Assembly (NCBI GenBank): GCA_031316315.1
Contig: JADBEO010000007.1
Span: 1 to 64,000, forward strand
Direction: 5' to 3'
DNA length: 64,000 bases
Origin: Chelatococcus sambhunathii
Lineage (GTDB): Bacteria; Pseudomonadota; Alphaproteobacteria; Rhizobiales; Methylopilaceae
Below, piece after piece: positions 9,059 to 17,409 of the stretch. Positions within the stretch are counted from its first letter, which is position 1, and each line of letters begins with the position of its first letter. Made by a program: the position numbers and the translations under genes. The notes below the pieces were generated by a model, which worked only from the letters and a program-made list of their open reading frames with translations, made no database searches and was not told the origin of the DNA.

Positions 9059-9598
9059 ATGGGATGGACCGATGAGCGTATCGAGCTCCTCAAGAAGCGC
9101 TGGGCGGAAGGGCTGAGCGCGAGCCAGATCGCCGCCGAGCTCGGCGGCGTCACCCGTAACGCTGTGATCGGCAAGGTCCATCGTCTCGGCCTGTCCGGCC
9201 GCGCCAAGACCACGACCTCGACCGCCTCCCGGATGCGGCCGAAGCCCACGAGCCAGCCGCGCCGCACGGCGGTCGCGCCGGCCCACCAGCCGAGCTTCGC
9301 CTCGCGCGGCAACCTCGCGCTCGCCGTTGCCCCGCAGGCCCGGCCGACCCCCGCGCCCCGCATCATCCCGATCGAGGTGATCGACACCCAGCCGCTCACC
9401 TGCGAGCGCGTGACGATCATGGAGCTGCGCGAGAACATGTGCCGCTGGCCGCTCGGCGATCCGAGCCAGCCGGAGTTCCGCTTCTGCGGCGGGCGGTCGA
9501 CGCCGGGCGCGGCCTACTGCCCCCATCACGCCCAGATCGCGTATCAGCCGGTCAATGACCGCCGGCGCGACCGGCGCGTCTCCGTGCCGTTCAACTGA
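9059..9598 (+). CDS. gcrA: Cell-cycle regulator GcrA
   Basis: Alphaproteobacterial sigma-70-associated transcription regulator that acts at GANTC-methylated promoters and drives S-phase and division genes. The 179-residue protein has the N-terminal helix-turn-helix block (MGWTDERIELLKKRW, then ASQIAAELGGVTRNAVIGK). A Pro/Arg-rich linker follows, then the conserved C-terminal sigma-interacting domain (MCRWPLGDPSQPEFRFCG and YCPHHAQIAY). The start at ATG 9059 matches family N-termini and follows GGGAGGG; an upstream GTG at 9044 is not needed. The 3' end overlaps the convergent dehydrogenase gene by 8 bases. Confidence 0.97.
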   Translation: MGWTDERIELLKKRWAEGLSASQIAAELGGVTRNAVIGKVHRLGLSGRAKTTTSTASRMRPKPTSQPRRTAVAPAHQPSFASRGNLALAVAPQARPTPAPRIIPIEVIDTQPLTCERVTIMELRENMCRWPLGDPSQPEFRFCGGRSTPGAAYCPHHAQIAYQPVNDRRRDRRVSVPFN

Positions 9599-10472
9599 GC
9601 GGACGGCCCGCGCGCCGGAAGGCGCCCGCCGCGAGCGCCGACCAGTCCTTGTCGGCGTCGCCGGCCGCGATCGCCTCGAGGAAGCCGTCGCGCAGCAACG
9701 AGGCGATGGGGAGCGGCGTGTCCTTGCTCTCCCCGGCCGCGAGCGCCAGCCGCACGTCCTTCAGCCCGAGCGGCAGCTTGAAGCCAGCAGGCTCGAACGC
9801 CTTCTGGGCGATGATGTCGGCGTAGGTCTGATAGGCGGGCGCCGCGAACAGCGAACCCGTCATCACCTCGTAGAGCGCCGCGCGGCCGACGCCGTGCGCC
9901 TCCGCCAGCGCGCCGGCCTCGCCGAGCGTCTCGATCATGCTGGCGAGCGCGAAGTTGCAGGCGATCTTGACCACGCTCGCGCTCGCCGCCTTGTCGCCGA
10001 GCGGCCAGACCTTCTTCGCGAAGGTCTCCAGCACCGGCGTGGCCTTGCGGACTGCATCGGGGGCCCCGGACGCGAGCACGTTGAGCTGGCCGGCGGCGGC
10101 GACGTTGGGCCGCCCGAGCACGGGCGCGGAGACATAGCCCAGTCCTTTCTCCGTATGGAGCCGCTCCATGCGTTCGGCGAAGGCGACCGAGACCGTCGAA
10201 AGGTTCGCGTGGACGAGGCCCGGCCGCGCGCGATTGAGCGCCCCGGAGCCCACCAGCACATCCTCGATCACCTCGTCGCGGCTGAGCATCGAGACCAGGA
10301 CATCAGCGTCGACCGCATCGCCCGGCGTCGCGACGACCTCGGCGCCTTCGCCCGCCAGCGCGTCGAGCGGCGAGCGCGACCTGTTCCAGGCCTTGAGATG
10401 ATGGCCTCCCGCCATGATGCGCCGGGCGACGCCCGAGCCCATCCCGCCGACGCCGATAAAACCAACGATCAT
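9591..10472 (-). CDS. NAD(P)-dependent 3-hydroxyisobutyrate dehydrogenase-family oxidoreductase
   Basis: Beta-hydroxyacid dehydrogenase of 293 residues. The Rossmann motif GFIGVGGMGSGVARR is at the N-terminus. A catalytic-lysine segment (VKIACNFALASMIETLGEA, about residues 165-185) is present, and the C-terminal helical domain carries the family block LPLGLKDVRLAL. It acts in the cytoplasm. The substrate cannot be read from sequence: 3-hydroxyisobutyrate, tartronate semialdehyde and glyoxylate/succinic semialdehyde reductases share this fold. It starts at ATG 10472 and its 3' end overlaps gcrA by 8 bases. Confidence 0.88.
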   Translation of the reverse strand: MIVGFIGVGGMGSGVARRIMAGGHHLKAWNRSRSPLDALAGEGAEVVATPGDAVDADVLVSMLSRDEVIEDVLVGSGALNRARPGLVHANLSTVSVAFAERMERLHTEKGLGYVSAPVLGRPNVAAAGQLNVLASGAPDAVRKATPVLETFAKKVWPLGDKAASASVVKIACNFALASMIETLGEAGALAEAHGVGRAALYEVMTGSLFAAPAYQTYADIIAQKAFEPAGFKLPLGLKDVRLALAAGESKDTPLPIASLLRDGFLEAIAAGDADKDWSALAAGAFRRAGRPLS

Positions 10473-10551
10473 GGTCCTAATCCCGATCCGGACGCGAGGC
10501 GCGGCATCTGGGACTCTTCGCCCGGGCCGGCAAGGCCGCGGGCGCAGGCCG

Positions 10552-12045
10552 CTATTCGTCGATGACCTTGAGCTTGGCGCCGGCGACGAGCGCCTCGCCC
10601 GGCGCGAGACCGTTCAGCACGGCAAAGCGCTCCGCAGCGCGATCGGAGACCGCCATGCGGCCGGCGATCGTCTCCTCGGTGTCGCCGTCCTTGGCGCTGA
10701 CGACGTCGAGGCGGAGCGGCCGCGCCTGATTGATCTCCTCCTGCGTCAGCCGCTTGAAGCTCGTCAGCGAGGCGCGGAAGCCGTCGTCGATCTCCGGCGT
10801 CAGCTCGCGCGCCGCGTAGATGACGCGGTACGCGTCCTGGCCCATCCGCACCACGGCGAAGCGGAACGTCCACTCCCGGCCCTTGGCGAGCAGGGTGACC
10901 GCCTCCATGCCGTTGACGTCGAGCTTCTCGATCGGGCCCGGCTCGGTGCCGTCGATCCAGTTCTCGGTGACGTAGTTCTCGAGCGACTGGCCGGCCGAGA
11001 GCTTGGCCGCGTCCATGCGAAGCGCGCGCCCGTCCGGCGAAACTCCGAGCAGCGCGTCGGTGCTGTTGTCGAAGGTGAAGCCGTCCGGCGCCATGAAGGC
11101 GAAGCCGAGGCGCGGATGCAGGAAGCGCCGCCCGCGCGCGAAGCCCTGGCTCGGATCGTCGCCATAGACCATGCCGTCGATCGCGGCGAGATAGCCGTCG
11201 CGGTCGCGCTCTCCGACGCCTGGCGCGCCGATCTGGCGGGCCGCCGCGACGGCGAGCTGCACGCGCTCGGGCGTCGACGGGTGCGTCGAGGTGAAGTCGA
11301 GCCCCGGCTGCTGCGGCTTCTGGCCGAGCGAGACCGTCCGCAGATCGGATTGGCGGCCCATCGACATCAGGAAGCGCGACGCGCCGTAAGGGTCGTAGCC
11401 GGCGCGCGCGACGTTCTGGACGCCGGTCCGGTCGGCCTCGAGTTCCTGCGCCCGCGAGAAGCTCGCGAGCGACAGCTTGCCCTTGGCGAGCGCCACCTGC
11501 CCGGCTTGGCTGTCCTGCAGCACGTCCTGCGCGACCCGGCTGAGCAGCACCGCCTTGCGCTCCTCGTCGGCGCGCTGGATCGCATGGCGCAGGGTGACGT
11601 GCGCCATCTCGTGCGCCAGCACCGCCGCGACCTCCGATGAGTCGTTCGCCACGGCGAGCAGGCCGCGCGTGACGTAGAGATTGCCGTTCGGCAGGGCGAA
11701 GGCGTTGATCATCGGCGAGTTGAGCAGCGTGACCTTGTAGCGGAGGTCAGGCCGCTCGGACGCCGCGGCCAAGCGGTCCGCGATGACGTTGAGATGCCGC
11801 TCGAGCGCCGGCTTGCGGTAGACGCCGCCATAGGCCTCGGCGATGCGCTGCTGTTCGCGGGAGACGGCCGTCTCCGGGGGCGGCGCGACCTTTGGCGCGG
11901 CTGCGGGAACCGCCGCCGTCGTCTGCGGCGACGCGACCGGCTTGTTCTGCGCGTTGATGCTGCCGCAGCCGGCGAGCGCCGCCGTCATCGCGACCAGCGC
12001 GAGGCGCGACCCACCGAACATCCGGTTCAGCGCCGTCGCCATCAT
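10552..12045 (-). CDS. M48 family zinc metalloprotease, lipoprotein with C-terminal LysM-like region
   Basis: A 497-residue envelope protease. The lipobox LAGC places the acylated Cys at residue 27, so it is probably anchored on the periplasmic side of a membrane. The zinc motif HEMAH is at 145-149, and the third ligand is in QELEADRTG. The overall design resembles BepA/YfgC-type proteases linked to outer-membrane protein quality control. The last 60 residues (DGDTEETIAGRM, then NGLAPGEALVAGAKLKV) look like a degenerate LysM module. The start region ATGATG overlaps the stop of the SNase-like gene, so the two are coupled. Confidence 0.88.
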   Translation of the reverse strand: MMATALNRMFGGSRLALVAMTAALAGCGSINAQNKPVASPQTTAAVPAAAPKVAPPPETAVSREQQRIAEAYGGVYRKPALERHLNVIADRLAAASERPDLRYKVTLLNSPMINAFALPNGNLYVTRGLLAVANDSSEVAAVLAHEMAHVTLRHAIQRADEERKAVLLSRVAQDVLQDSQAGQVALAKGKLSLASFSRAQELEADRTGVQNVARAGYDPYGASRFLMSMGRQSDLRTVSLGQKPQQPGLDFTSTHPSTPERVQLAVAAARQIGAPGVGERDRDGYLAAIDGMVYGDDPSQGFARGRRFLHPRLGFAFMAPDGFTFDNSTDALLGVSPDGRALRMDAAKLSAGQSLENYVTENWIDGTEPGPIEKLDVNGMEAVTLLAKGREWTFRFAVVRMGQDAYRVIYAARELTPEIDDGFRASLTSFKRLTQEEINQARPLRLDVVSAKDGDTEETIAGRMAVSDRAAERFAVLNGLAPGEALVAGAKLKVIDE

Positions 12046-12848
12046 GGACGGCGCCCGTCGAGCGGTTCGATCTGCGCCGCCTCGGTGACGCGGATCGTGG
12101 GACCGAGGCGCGCCTCGAGGACGCCCCGGGCACGCAGCCGCGCCCCCACACGAATCCCCAGCGCCCCAAATCCGCCCAGCTTACGCAGCGTCGCCTCCGC
12201 GATGACGAGGGAGAGCGCGTCGCGCCACCGTTCGCCGAAATTGACGTAGGCCCGCCCGGCCGACGTCCTGAAGCTCGCGACGCGGCCTTCCGCCACCACG
12301 AACTGTCCAGCCGACGCCTTCAAGGCGGCGCCGCCGGACGCCTCCCTGACTGCGTAATACGCCTGCGACCACAATCCAAGGCGCGCGTGGATCGCGCCGG
12401 CTTCGGCGGCCGCGAGCGTTGCGTCGCAGTCACGCCCCGACCGGTCGGCGGTCCGCCGGACGAGGCCTTTCGCGAGCAGAGCGGACGCAAGCCCTGCATG
12501 ATCCTCGCCCTCGATGTCCGACAGATATCCGACGATCCGGCCGTGCCGGTCGGGCGATCCCTCGACCGTCCGCAGCTCCAGCACCTTTCCGGCCGCGAGC
12601 GCCGCAAGCGCCGTCCGAGAGGAGGCGTCCGTCGACCACTCCGCGGCGGGAACGCCCAGCGGCGCCTTCGGGGCTGCGACGCCCGCAAGCCGCACGATCC
12701 GGCCGTCGTCCAGCGCGAGCGTGTCGCCGTCGAGCGCGCGTTCGACCGCGACCGTCTCCGCTTCGGCGGCCAGCAGGCAGGGCGCCGCGAGAGCCGGAAC
12801 GGCCGAGGCGGCCAAAGCGAGCGCGGCGGCGCAGGGCTCCAGGGTCAT
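12042..12848 (-). CDS. Secreted staphylococcal-nuclease-fold protein with C-terminal OB-like domain
   Basis: A 268-residue exported protein. Its signal peptide is MTLEPCAAALALAASAVPAL, ending near ALAAP. An SNase (TNase) domain follows, with DGDTLALDDGRIVRLAGV and RHGRIVGYL. In classical nucleases the RL-GxxxP segment ends in Pro-Glu and that Glu is catalytic. Here it reads APKAPLG, so the catalytic Glu appears to be Lys. The second half (GQFVVAEGRVASF, then VGARLRARGVLE) looks like an OB-fold-type region. The start at 12848 was chosen for the signal peptide. It overlaps the M48 protease gene. Nuclease activity is doubtful and a structural or binding role is possible. Confidence 0.75.
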   Translation of the reverse strand: MTLEPCAAALALAASAVPALAAPCLLAAEAETVAVERALDGDTLALDDGRIVRLAGVAAPKAPLGVPAAEWSTDASSRTALAALAAGKVLELRTVEGSPDRHGRIVGYLSDIEGEDHAGLASALLAKGLVRRTADRSGRDCDATLAAAEAGAIHARLGLWSQAYYAVREASGGAALKASAGQFVVAEGRVASFRTSAGRAYVNFGERWRDALSLVIAEATLRKLGGFGALGIRVGARLRARGVLEARLGPTIRVTEAAQIEPLDGRRP

Positions 12849-12956
12849 GCGAACGCTTCGCCGCTCCTCGCAACGCCGGACCGCCCACACGCTGGTCCGT
12901 CAGACATGCGTGGCGTCAATGTGCGGCATTATGGTGGACGCGTCGTTAAATCCGGA

Positions 12957-13844
12957 TCACAGCACGACGATTCCGGCGTGCTTGGCCTTGTCGTCCGGCT
13001 CGACATGGATGGTGACGATCATGTCGCTGTCCTCCCCCTGTAAGGCCTTCTCGATCCTGTCGCAGATGTCGTGGGCGGCGGAGACCCGCATGTCGCCCGA
13101 CACCACGAGGTGGAAGTCAACGAAGGTGAGGCGCCCGGCGTGCCGCGTGCGCACGTCATGCGCCTCGATCGCGCCGTCGGCGTTCCGCGCGATCGTGCGC
13201 TTGATCCGCTCCAGTGTCTCCGCGGGAGCGGCTTCGTCCATCAGCCCGCCCACCGAGGACCGCACCAGCCCCATTCCCGACCACAGGACGTTGAGCGCGA
13301 CGAGACAGGCTATGGCGGGATCGAGCCATGCGATCCCGGTCGCGGCGACGGCGCCGAGGGCGATAAGCACGCCCGCGGAGGAGACGACGTCGGAAAGAAG
13401 ATGCCGGCCGTCCGCCACTAGCGCGGGCGAGCGCAACGCCCTGCCCTGCCGAAACAGCAGCCAGCACCACACGCCGTTGATCGCGCTCGCCGCGACATTC
13501 GCGCCGACGCCGAGCGGCGTGAGCGAGACCTCGCGCGGGCGGAGGATCGCGCCCCAGGCTTCGTTCAGGATCGCGATCGCCGCGACGATGATCAGCGCGC
13601 CTTCGATCACGGCCGAAACATATTCGGCCTTGTGATGGCCGTACGGATGGTTGCGGTCGGGCGGCGTCGAGGCGAGCCGAACGGCGAGGAACGCCGCCAC
13701 GGCGGCGGCGACGTTGACCACGCTTTCCGCCGCGTCCGAGTACAGGGCGACCGATCCGGTGAGAAGAAAGGCGGCCGTCTTGAGGGCAAGGACGAGCACG
13801 CCGACCACGATGCTGCCGAGCGCGATGCGCTGCGCCTGGTCCAT
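12957..13844 (-). CDS. Cation diffusion facilitator transporter (FieF-like)
   Basis: Inner-membrane proton-coupled efflux protein for divalent metals, 295 residues with about six transmembrane helices. Typical CDF metal-site motifs are SDAAES in TM2 and the HxxxD of RHLLSD in TM5. The C-terminal cytoplasmic domain carries VDFHLVVSGDMRVSAAHDICDRIE. It starts at ATG 13844 behind a GGGGAG ribosome-binding site; the open frame runs further upstream but without coding character. It is separate from the later metal island and looks like a chromosomal Zn/Fe homeostasis gene. The cation specificity is not determinable here. Confidence 0.9.
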   Translation of the reverse strand: MDQAQRIALGSIVVGVLVLALKTAAFLLTGSVALYSDAAESVVNVAAAVAAFLAVRLASTPPDRNHPYGHHKAEYVSAVIEGALIIVAAIAILNEAWGAILRPREVSLTPLGVGANVAASAINGVWCWLLFRQGRALRSPALVADGRHLLSDVVSSAGVLIALGAVAATGIAWLDPAIACLVALNVLWSGMGLVRSSVGGLMDEAAPAETLERIKRTIARNADGAIEAHDVRTRHAGRLTFVDFHLVVSGDMRVSAAHDICDRIEKALQGEDSDMIVTIHVEPDDKAKHAGIVVL

Positions 13845-14045
13845 GCTCCCCCGCTCCCTCGAGGCTCCCGAAACCGCGCCGTTAACTGGACTTGCGGCTC
13901 CCGGCAACCGCAATCTTCGCACCTGCGAGGCGGTTGCAGGGACCACGTTGCAGCCGATCCGGCGGCGCGCCGCCGCCCTCACCGCGTCGGGCCGAAACGC
14001 AGGGACGGCCTTGAGCGTTGGCGGCCAAGGATGGGAGGGCTGGAG

Positions 14046-14381
14046 ATGGCACGCCATACTGTCCGCCACGCGGTGGCGGTTGCGCTCGTCATGACTCTCG
14101 CCGCAGCTTCGGCTCAGGCCGGACACGCCTTTGCGGCGCCGTTGCGGCTCGCGCAGATGACTGTGCCGCAGGGCGCGCCGCCCTCGGCGCCGGGCGCGCT
14201 GGCCGCGCCTCAGGGAGCGCCGCCCGACACGATGAGCGGAGCGCCGCCGGCGCCTCCGACCGCGGAGGCCGCGACGCCGACCATGACGCCCAGATCCCCT
14301 TCCGTCACGCCGACGCCGGCGCCCTCCACCCCAAGCGTGACGCCGACGCCGCTGCCGACCGCGCCCGGCGCGCCGCGCTGA
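14046..14381 (+). CDS. Secreted Pro/Thr/Ala-rich low-complexity protein
   Basis: A 111-residue protein with an N-terminal signal peptide (VAVALVMTLAAASAQAGHA). The remainder is almost entirely Pro, Ala, Thr and Ser, with imperfect repeats such as QGAPPSAPG / QGAPPDTMSG and TPTPAPSTPSVTPTPLPTA. It starts at ATG 14046 after GGAGGGCTGGAG. It is divergent from the CDF gene and ends 67 bases before the tRNA. An extended, disordered periplasmic or surface protein is inferred. No function is assigned. Confidence 0.6.
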   Translation: MARHTVRHAVAVALVMTLAAASAQAGHAFAAPLRLAQMTVPQGAPPSAPGALAAPQGAPPDTMSGAPPAPPTAEAATPTMTPRSPSVTPTPAPSTPSVTPTPLPTAPGAPR

Positions 14382-14448
14382 GGCGCCGTTCGGAGCGCGC
14401 TTTGCCGCCGCGGCGCGAGATGCTACGAACTTTCCGCGCGCGGCGTCC

Positions 14449-14525
<77 letters not shown>

Positions 14526-14570
14526 AGATCTTGAACGACTTCGGCTTATTGTTTGGCCCTCAAGAATCGC

Positions 14571-14592
14571 TGGGGGCACCGTGGGGGCACCG
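14571..14592. repeat. Tandem 11-bp direct repeat next to the tRNA
   Basis: TGGGGGCACCG occurs twice head to tail at 14571-14581 and 14582-14592, 46 bases past the tRNA. Short direct repeats at this position often serve as recombinase or excisionase arm sites, but nothing here proves that. Confidence 0.55.
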
Positions 14593-14600
14593 AGCGTCAG

Positions 14601-14834
14601 ATGATCGACCGCCCGACGCGCCGCCAGCTCACCCGCGTCGAGATCGCCAGCCAGGTCGTCGCGAACGCGCGGCTGGCCGGACAGGCCGCGAGCGACCAGA
14701 CCCGCACTGAGCTCGAGGCCTGGATCCGCGACGGCGGCGAGGAGCCTGAGGGCGAGACCACCGAACCAGGCTACGACGCGGCCGCGATTGAGGTCCTGCG
14801 TGGAATGCCGGAAGGTCGGAGACGGCCGCGGTGA
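14601..14834 (+). CDS. Small hypothetical protein beside the tRNA
   Basis: A 77-residue acidic protein (MIDRPTRRQLTRVEIASQVV, then a Glu-rich EEPEGETTEPG stretch). It has no signal peptide, membrane segment or domain I recognise. It starts at ATG 14601 just after the tandem repeats; the frame is open somewhat further upstream. It is the only rightward gene at this edge of the accessory region, and the palindrome cluster lies directly downstream. Confidence 0.45.
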   Translation: MIDRPTRRQLTRVEIASQVVANARLAGQAASDQTRTELEAWIRDGGEEPEGETTEPGYDAAAIEVLRGMPEGRRRPR

Positions 14835-14843
14835 TCGGCCCGA

Positions 14844-14996
14844 TGGGGGAAATCGTTTCCCCCACGAAAACGAGCCTTCATGAAGGGTCTGAGAGCGACC
14901 AAAACGACATCAACCCTTAGATCTTCTAAGGATTCTATTTCCCCCACGATTTTGACGAACTTCCCCATCAATTTCGAGGGTGCTGTGGGGAAATCG
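14844..14996. promoter_or_regulatory. Palindrome cluster at the accessory-region edge
   Basis: Three kinds of element sit within 150 bases. A perfect palindrome (TGGGGGAAA, centre TCG, TTTCCCCCA) is at 14844-14864. Further copies of the same half-site occur as TTTCCCCCACGA at 14938 and GTGGGGAAATCG at 14985. A separate perfect inverted repeat, CCTTAGA-TCT-TCTAAGG, lies at 14915-14931. The stretch is richer in A/T than its flanks. The repeated GTGGGGGAAA half-site suggests a dedicated DNA-binding protein, as in an operator, partition site or recombination accessory site. Confidence 0.5.
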
Positions 14997-15005
14997 GTTT
15001 TCCTT

Positions 15006-15314
15006 TCAGTTCTCAGGGGTTTGAATAATTCCGTGAATAGCGGCCGCCCGGCGCCGGGCGCGAGCCATCGCCTGGGAGACAGCGGCCGGCGAGACGCCAT
15101 AGGTCGCGGCGATCGCAGCGTTGCGCACGCCGTCAGCTTCGAGCTGCAGCAGAAAGCGCCAATGCGGCAGGCGGCGGCCGGGCATGACGGGCTCGGCCTC
15201 AACGGCAGACCGCATCGTCTGAGCCCGAGAGAACGGCACGCCCAGCTCGGCCGCGATTGACGCGGTGGTCGAGCCCTGCAGAGCAAGCTCGCGGGCGCGC
15301 TGTTCTAGACTCAC
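15006..15314 (-). CDS. Small DNA-binding protein with two helix-turn-helix-like segments
   Basis: A 102-residue protein. Two segments resemble Hin/resolvase-type helix-turn-helix units: ELALQGSTTASIAAELGVPF near the N-terminus and ADGVRNAAIAATYGVSPAAV near residue 65. The second matches the consensus gaxxxxIAxxxGVSxxxV closely. It is the last gene of the leftward chain and overlaps the upstream gene by 4 bases. The palindromes at 14844-14996 lie just beyond its stop, so it is a candidate to bind them. It resembles the four-unit protein at 20296 in design. Confidence 0.6.
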   Translation of the reverse strand: MSLEQRARELALQGSTTASIAAELGVPFSRAQTMRSAVEAEPVMPGRRLPHWRFLLQLEADGVRNAAIAATYGVSPAAVSQAMARARRRAAAIHGIIQTPEN

Positions 15315-15679
15315 TCCTCGACCTCCACGCGCGAGATCTCGTACTCGATGCGGTCCTCGTCCCAGACGCCCGTGTCCGTGGGCTCGCGGTCATCGACGAG
15401 GTCTTCGTTGACTTCGAGCCTGTCGAAGCAGCTGGTGACGCTGGCGCGGAGATGGTCAGCGGCGCACGCCGCCTTCGCGAGCTCGCGGTCGCTCAGGGCG
15501 CGGTTCTTCGGTCCGACGATCTTGAGAAGGCTGTCGCGCTGCTCGGCCGTCATCTCCACGTTCAGGGTGCCGGCCGCCCAGGCGCGAAGAGCGCGTTCAC
15601 GGCGGGAACACTGGCAGACCTCGTCAGCCTGCTCGAAGCACAGCGGCGCGGGCCAGCGGATCGGGGTGGTGGTGCTCAT
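15311..15679 (-). CDS. Hypothetical protein in the coupled accessory operon
   Basis: A 122-residue, acidic, soluble protein with six Cys spread along it (CFEQADEVCQCSRRE near the N-terminus, AACAADHL and TSCFDRLE later). The CxC cluster could bind metal, but no named domain is evident. It starts at ATG 15679. 4-base overlaps join it to the genes on both sides, so its translation is coupled. Confidence 0.6.
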   Translation of the reverse strand: MSTTTPIRWPAPLCFEQADEVCQCSRRERALRAWAAGTLNVEMTAEQRDSLLKIVGPKNRALSDRELAKAACAADHLRASVTSCFDRLEVNEDLVDDREPTDTGVWDEDRIEYEISRVEVEE

Positions 15680-15948
15680 GAGCGCTTCTCCTTCTCAGCA
15701 TTGCTCCAGCTGCCCGCATCGACCTCGTCGCCGAAGGCTGCGATAGCCTTCACGTTGCTGAGATAGTCCGGCGAGTGGGGGCGATAGTTGCGGCCCCGGC
15801 CCTCCACCGTCATCTCGACCCGCGGTTCGTCGGTCTCCCCGCGGCCCTGGGCGATGTCGTGGTCGGCGGTGAAGGTGTCGGCCCAGGTCGGGGTGTCGGT
15901 GGCGGAGGCCGCGAGGACCTCCGCTCCGTTGGTCTTCAGAGCGCTCAT
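15676..15948 (-). CDS. Small hypothetical protein in the coupled accessory operon
   Basis: A 90-residue hydrophilic protein (MSALKTNGAEVLAASATDTP, then GRGRNYRPHSPDYLSNV). It has no membrane segment or recognisable motif. ATGA-type overlaps link it to both neighbours, and that linkage is the main reason to accept it as a gene. Confidence 0.5.
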   Translation of the reverse strand: MSALKTNGAEVLAASATDTPTWADTFTADHDIAQGRGETDEPRVEMTVEGRGRNYRPHSPDYLSNVKAIAAFGDEVDAGSWSNAEKEKRS

Positions 15949-16367
15949 GCCTCGGCTTCCGCCCGAGCATCGTCCGAGAACTGGATGTCGCGACCCGGCG
16001 GCACTGCAGGCACAGCGCCGTCGATCGACTTGATTTCGGCTTCGGCCGCGACGATCGCCTCATAGAGGTGCTCCGCCGGATAGAAGCGGTGCTCGTGAAT
16101 GACGACGAGACGAGGCGTGTTGTCCTTGTCGAAGCCGTAGCCGCCCGCCTTACGACGAACGAGGACGGTACCGGCGTTGGACGCCATGACCTCCATGATC
16201 TCGTTGGTGTAGCTGCGGTCCGCGATAGTGAGGCTAGGCCCCATCGTGACCAGTGCGCCGGGGACGAGGTGCTCCGGAGCCATGCCCGCGGCGGCAGTCT
16301 TCGCGAGCGCCGTCGAGGCCGCCCGGTTCCGTTCCATATCGTTGAGAAAGTCGAACATAGTCTTCAC
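15945..16367 (-). CDS. Hypothetical protein in the coupled accessory operon
   Basis: A 140-residue protein. The central part (LVPGALVTMGPSLTIADRSY, then GTVLVRRKAGGYGFD) looks like a small beta-rich domain. It is flanked by a helical N-terminus (MKTMFDFLNDMERN) and an acidic tail. I recognise no family. It starts at ATG 16367. A 66-base gap with a strong hairpin separates it from the next gene upstream, the only real break in this chain. Confidence 0.6.
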   Translation of the reverse strand: MKTMFDFLNDMERNRAASTALAKTAAAGMAPEHLVPGALVTMGPSLTIADRSYTNEIMEVMASNAGTVLVRRKAGGYGFDKDNTPRLVVIHEHRFYPAEHLYEAIVAAEAEIKSIDGAVPAVPPGRDIQFSDDARAEAEA

Positions 16368-16390
16368 TCCGGAGACCGCGTCGGCGAGAT

Positions 16391-16418
16391 GGCCCGCTGG
16401 GGTCTCCAGCAGCGGGCC
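16391..16418 (-). other. Intercistronic hairpin in the accessory operon
   Basis: Arms GGCCCGCTG (16391-16399) and CAGCGGGCC (16410-16418) form a perfect 9-bp stem in the only sizeable gap of the operon. No T-tract follows on the minus strand, so an RNA-stability or processing element is more likely than a terminator. Confidence 0.45.
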
Positions 16419-16433
16419 GCCGTGGTCCGGCGG

Positions 16434-16628
16434 TTAGGCCGGAGCCGTGTCTCGATCTCGCTCCGGCTCCGCGATCGCGGAGGTCGGTTGTTCTTCGACC
16501 ATCTCGTCGACGATGGTCTGCGCGGCCGGGTTGCGCGTGTAAGGCTTGATCTCGCGTAGGACCTCGAAGCGAGCCTGCCGCTCGAGCTGCTTCCGCTGCT
16601 GATGGCGGCGATCACGGGCGCGGGTCAC
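16434..16628 (-). CDS. Small basic/acidic hypothetical protein
   Basis: A 64-residue highly charged protein (MTRARDRRHQQRKQLERQAR), predicted helical, with an acidic tail (EPERDRDTAP). It has no domain match I can name. It overlaps the upstream gene by 4 bases, which supports it as part of the translationally coupled chain. Confidence 0.45.
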   Translation of the reverse strand: MTRARDRRHQQRKQLERQARFEVLREIKPYTRNPAAQTIVDEMVEEQPTSAIAEPERDRDTAPA

Positions 16629-16882
16629 GAGCGCCTCCGTGCCGGCGGCCGGCCCTTGGTCATCTCTCGACGCGCACTACGCCGATCGGCGCGCTCGCGG
16701 TCACGCCAGAGCTGGGTTGCGGCCGCCCTCGGTCCGAAGAAAAGCTCATGGCCATAGGTCGCGGGGTCGTCGAACGCCTGCTTAAGCCCGCGCCGCATCG
16801 CTTCGTGCATCTCGTCGCCCGTCAGCATCGTCAGCTCGCCGCCTTCTTTGAACGGCGAATTTTCGTCGGGGATCAGCGGCAT
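16625..16882 (-). CDS. Small hypothetical protein
   Basis: An 85-residue protein. An acidic N-terminus (MPLIPDENSPFKEGGEL) leads into a helix (GDEMHEAMRRGLKQAFDDP) and a very basic tail rich in Arg/Lys, which could contact nucleic acid. It starts at ATG 16882, overlapping the upstream stop by one base (TGATG), and overlaps the next gene by 4 bases. Confidence 0.5.
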   Translation of the reverse strand: MPLIPDENSPFKEGGELTMLTGDEMHEAMRRGLKQAFDDPATYGHELFFGPRAAATQLWRDRERADRRSARREMTKGRPPARRRS

Positions 16883-17409
16883 CAGTCCACGCCCTCCGCC
16901 GCGAACATCGCTTCCCGCACCCGCTCGTCGATCACCTCCGACAAGCGCTCGGCGGCCGTCGCGACGTCGCCGTCACCAAGCGCGAGGACGAGGTCGATGA
17001 GGTTCTGGTGCTCTTCGGGGTTAGAGAGGATGTCGGTGGCCTGAGGGGGCTCCATCGCCTCGATCTCCTCAAGCCGCCTGGAGGTCTCCGCGAGGAGATC
17101 CGTAACCTCCTGATGGGTCTCTCCCGGGCGGAGTAGCCGGACGGCGACCGGGATGTCGGTGGAGCCGATGTGAACGACGTTGGTCTCGGGCTTGTCCGAT
17201 GCCAGCTTGAGAAGTCCGATCGCGATGCGCGCAACCTGGAACGATCCATGTCCGAGTTCTCTCGGCCAAACGCCCCTTGTGTGGATCGCCTGAACAAGCC
17301 GGCGGCTCACGCCAGAGGCGCACGCGATCTCCTTGTAGCTGCGACCAGACCGGGCGATCTCGGTTGCCAGATCCGCCGCAACGATGGGCCTAAGATCCAC
17401 GATGCTCAC
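16882..17409 (-). CDS. Hypothetical protein with N-terminal helix-turn-helix
   Basis: A 175-residue protein from GTG 17409, which has a GGGAG ribosome-binding site 8 bases upstream; another GTG at 17448 would add 13 residues. The N-terminal part contains EIARSGRSYKEIACASGVSR, then RLVQAI, a probable helix-turn-helix. The second half is helical and acidic (EVTDLLAETSRRLEEIEAME). A DNA-binding regulator of this element is plausible. The gene overlaps its upstream neighbour by 20 bases. Confidence 0.55.
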   Translation of the reverse strand: MSIVDLRPIVAADLATEIARSGRSYKEIACASGVSRRLVQAIHTRGVWPRELGHGSFQVARIAIGLLKLASDKPETNVVHIGSTDIPVAVRLLRPGETHQEVTDLLAETSRRLEEIEAMEPPQATDILSNPEEHQNLIDLVLALGDGDVATAAERLSEVIDERVREAMFAAEGVD

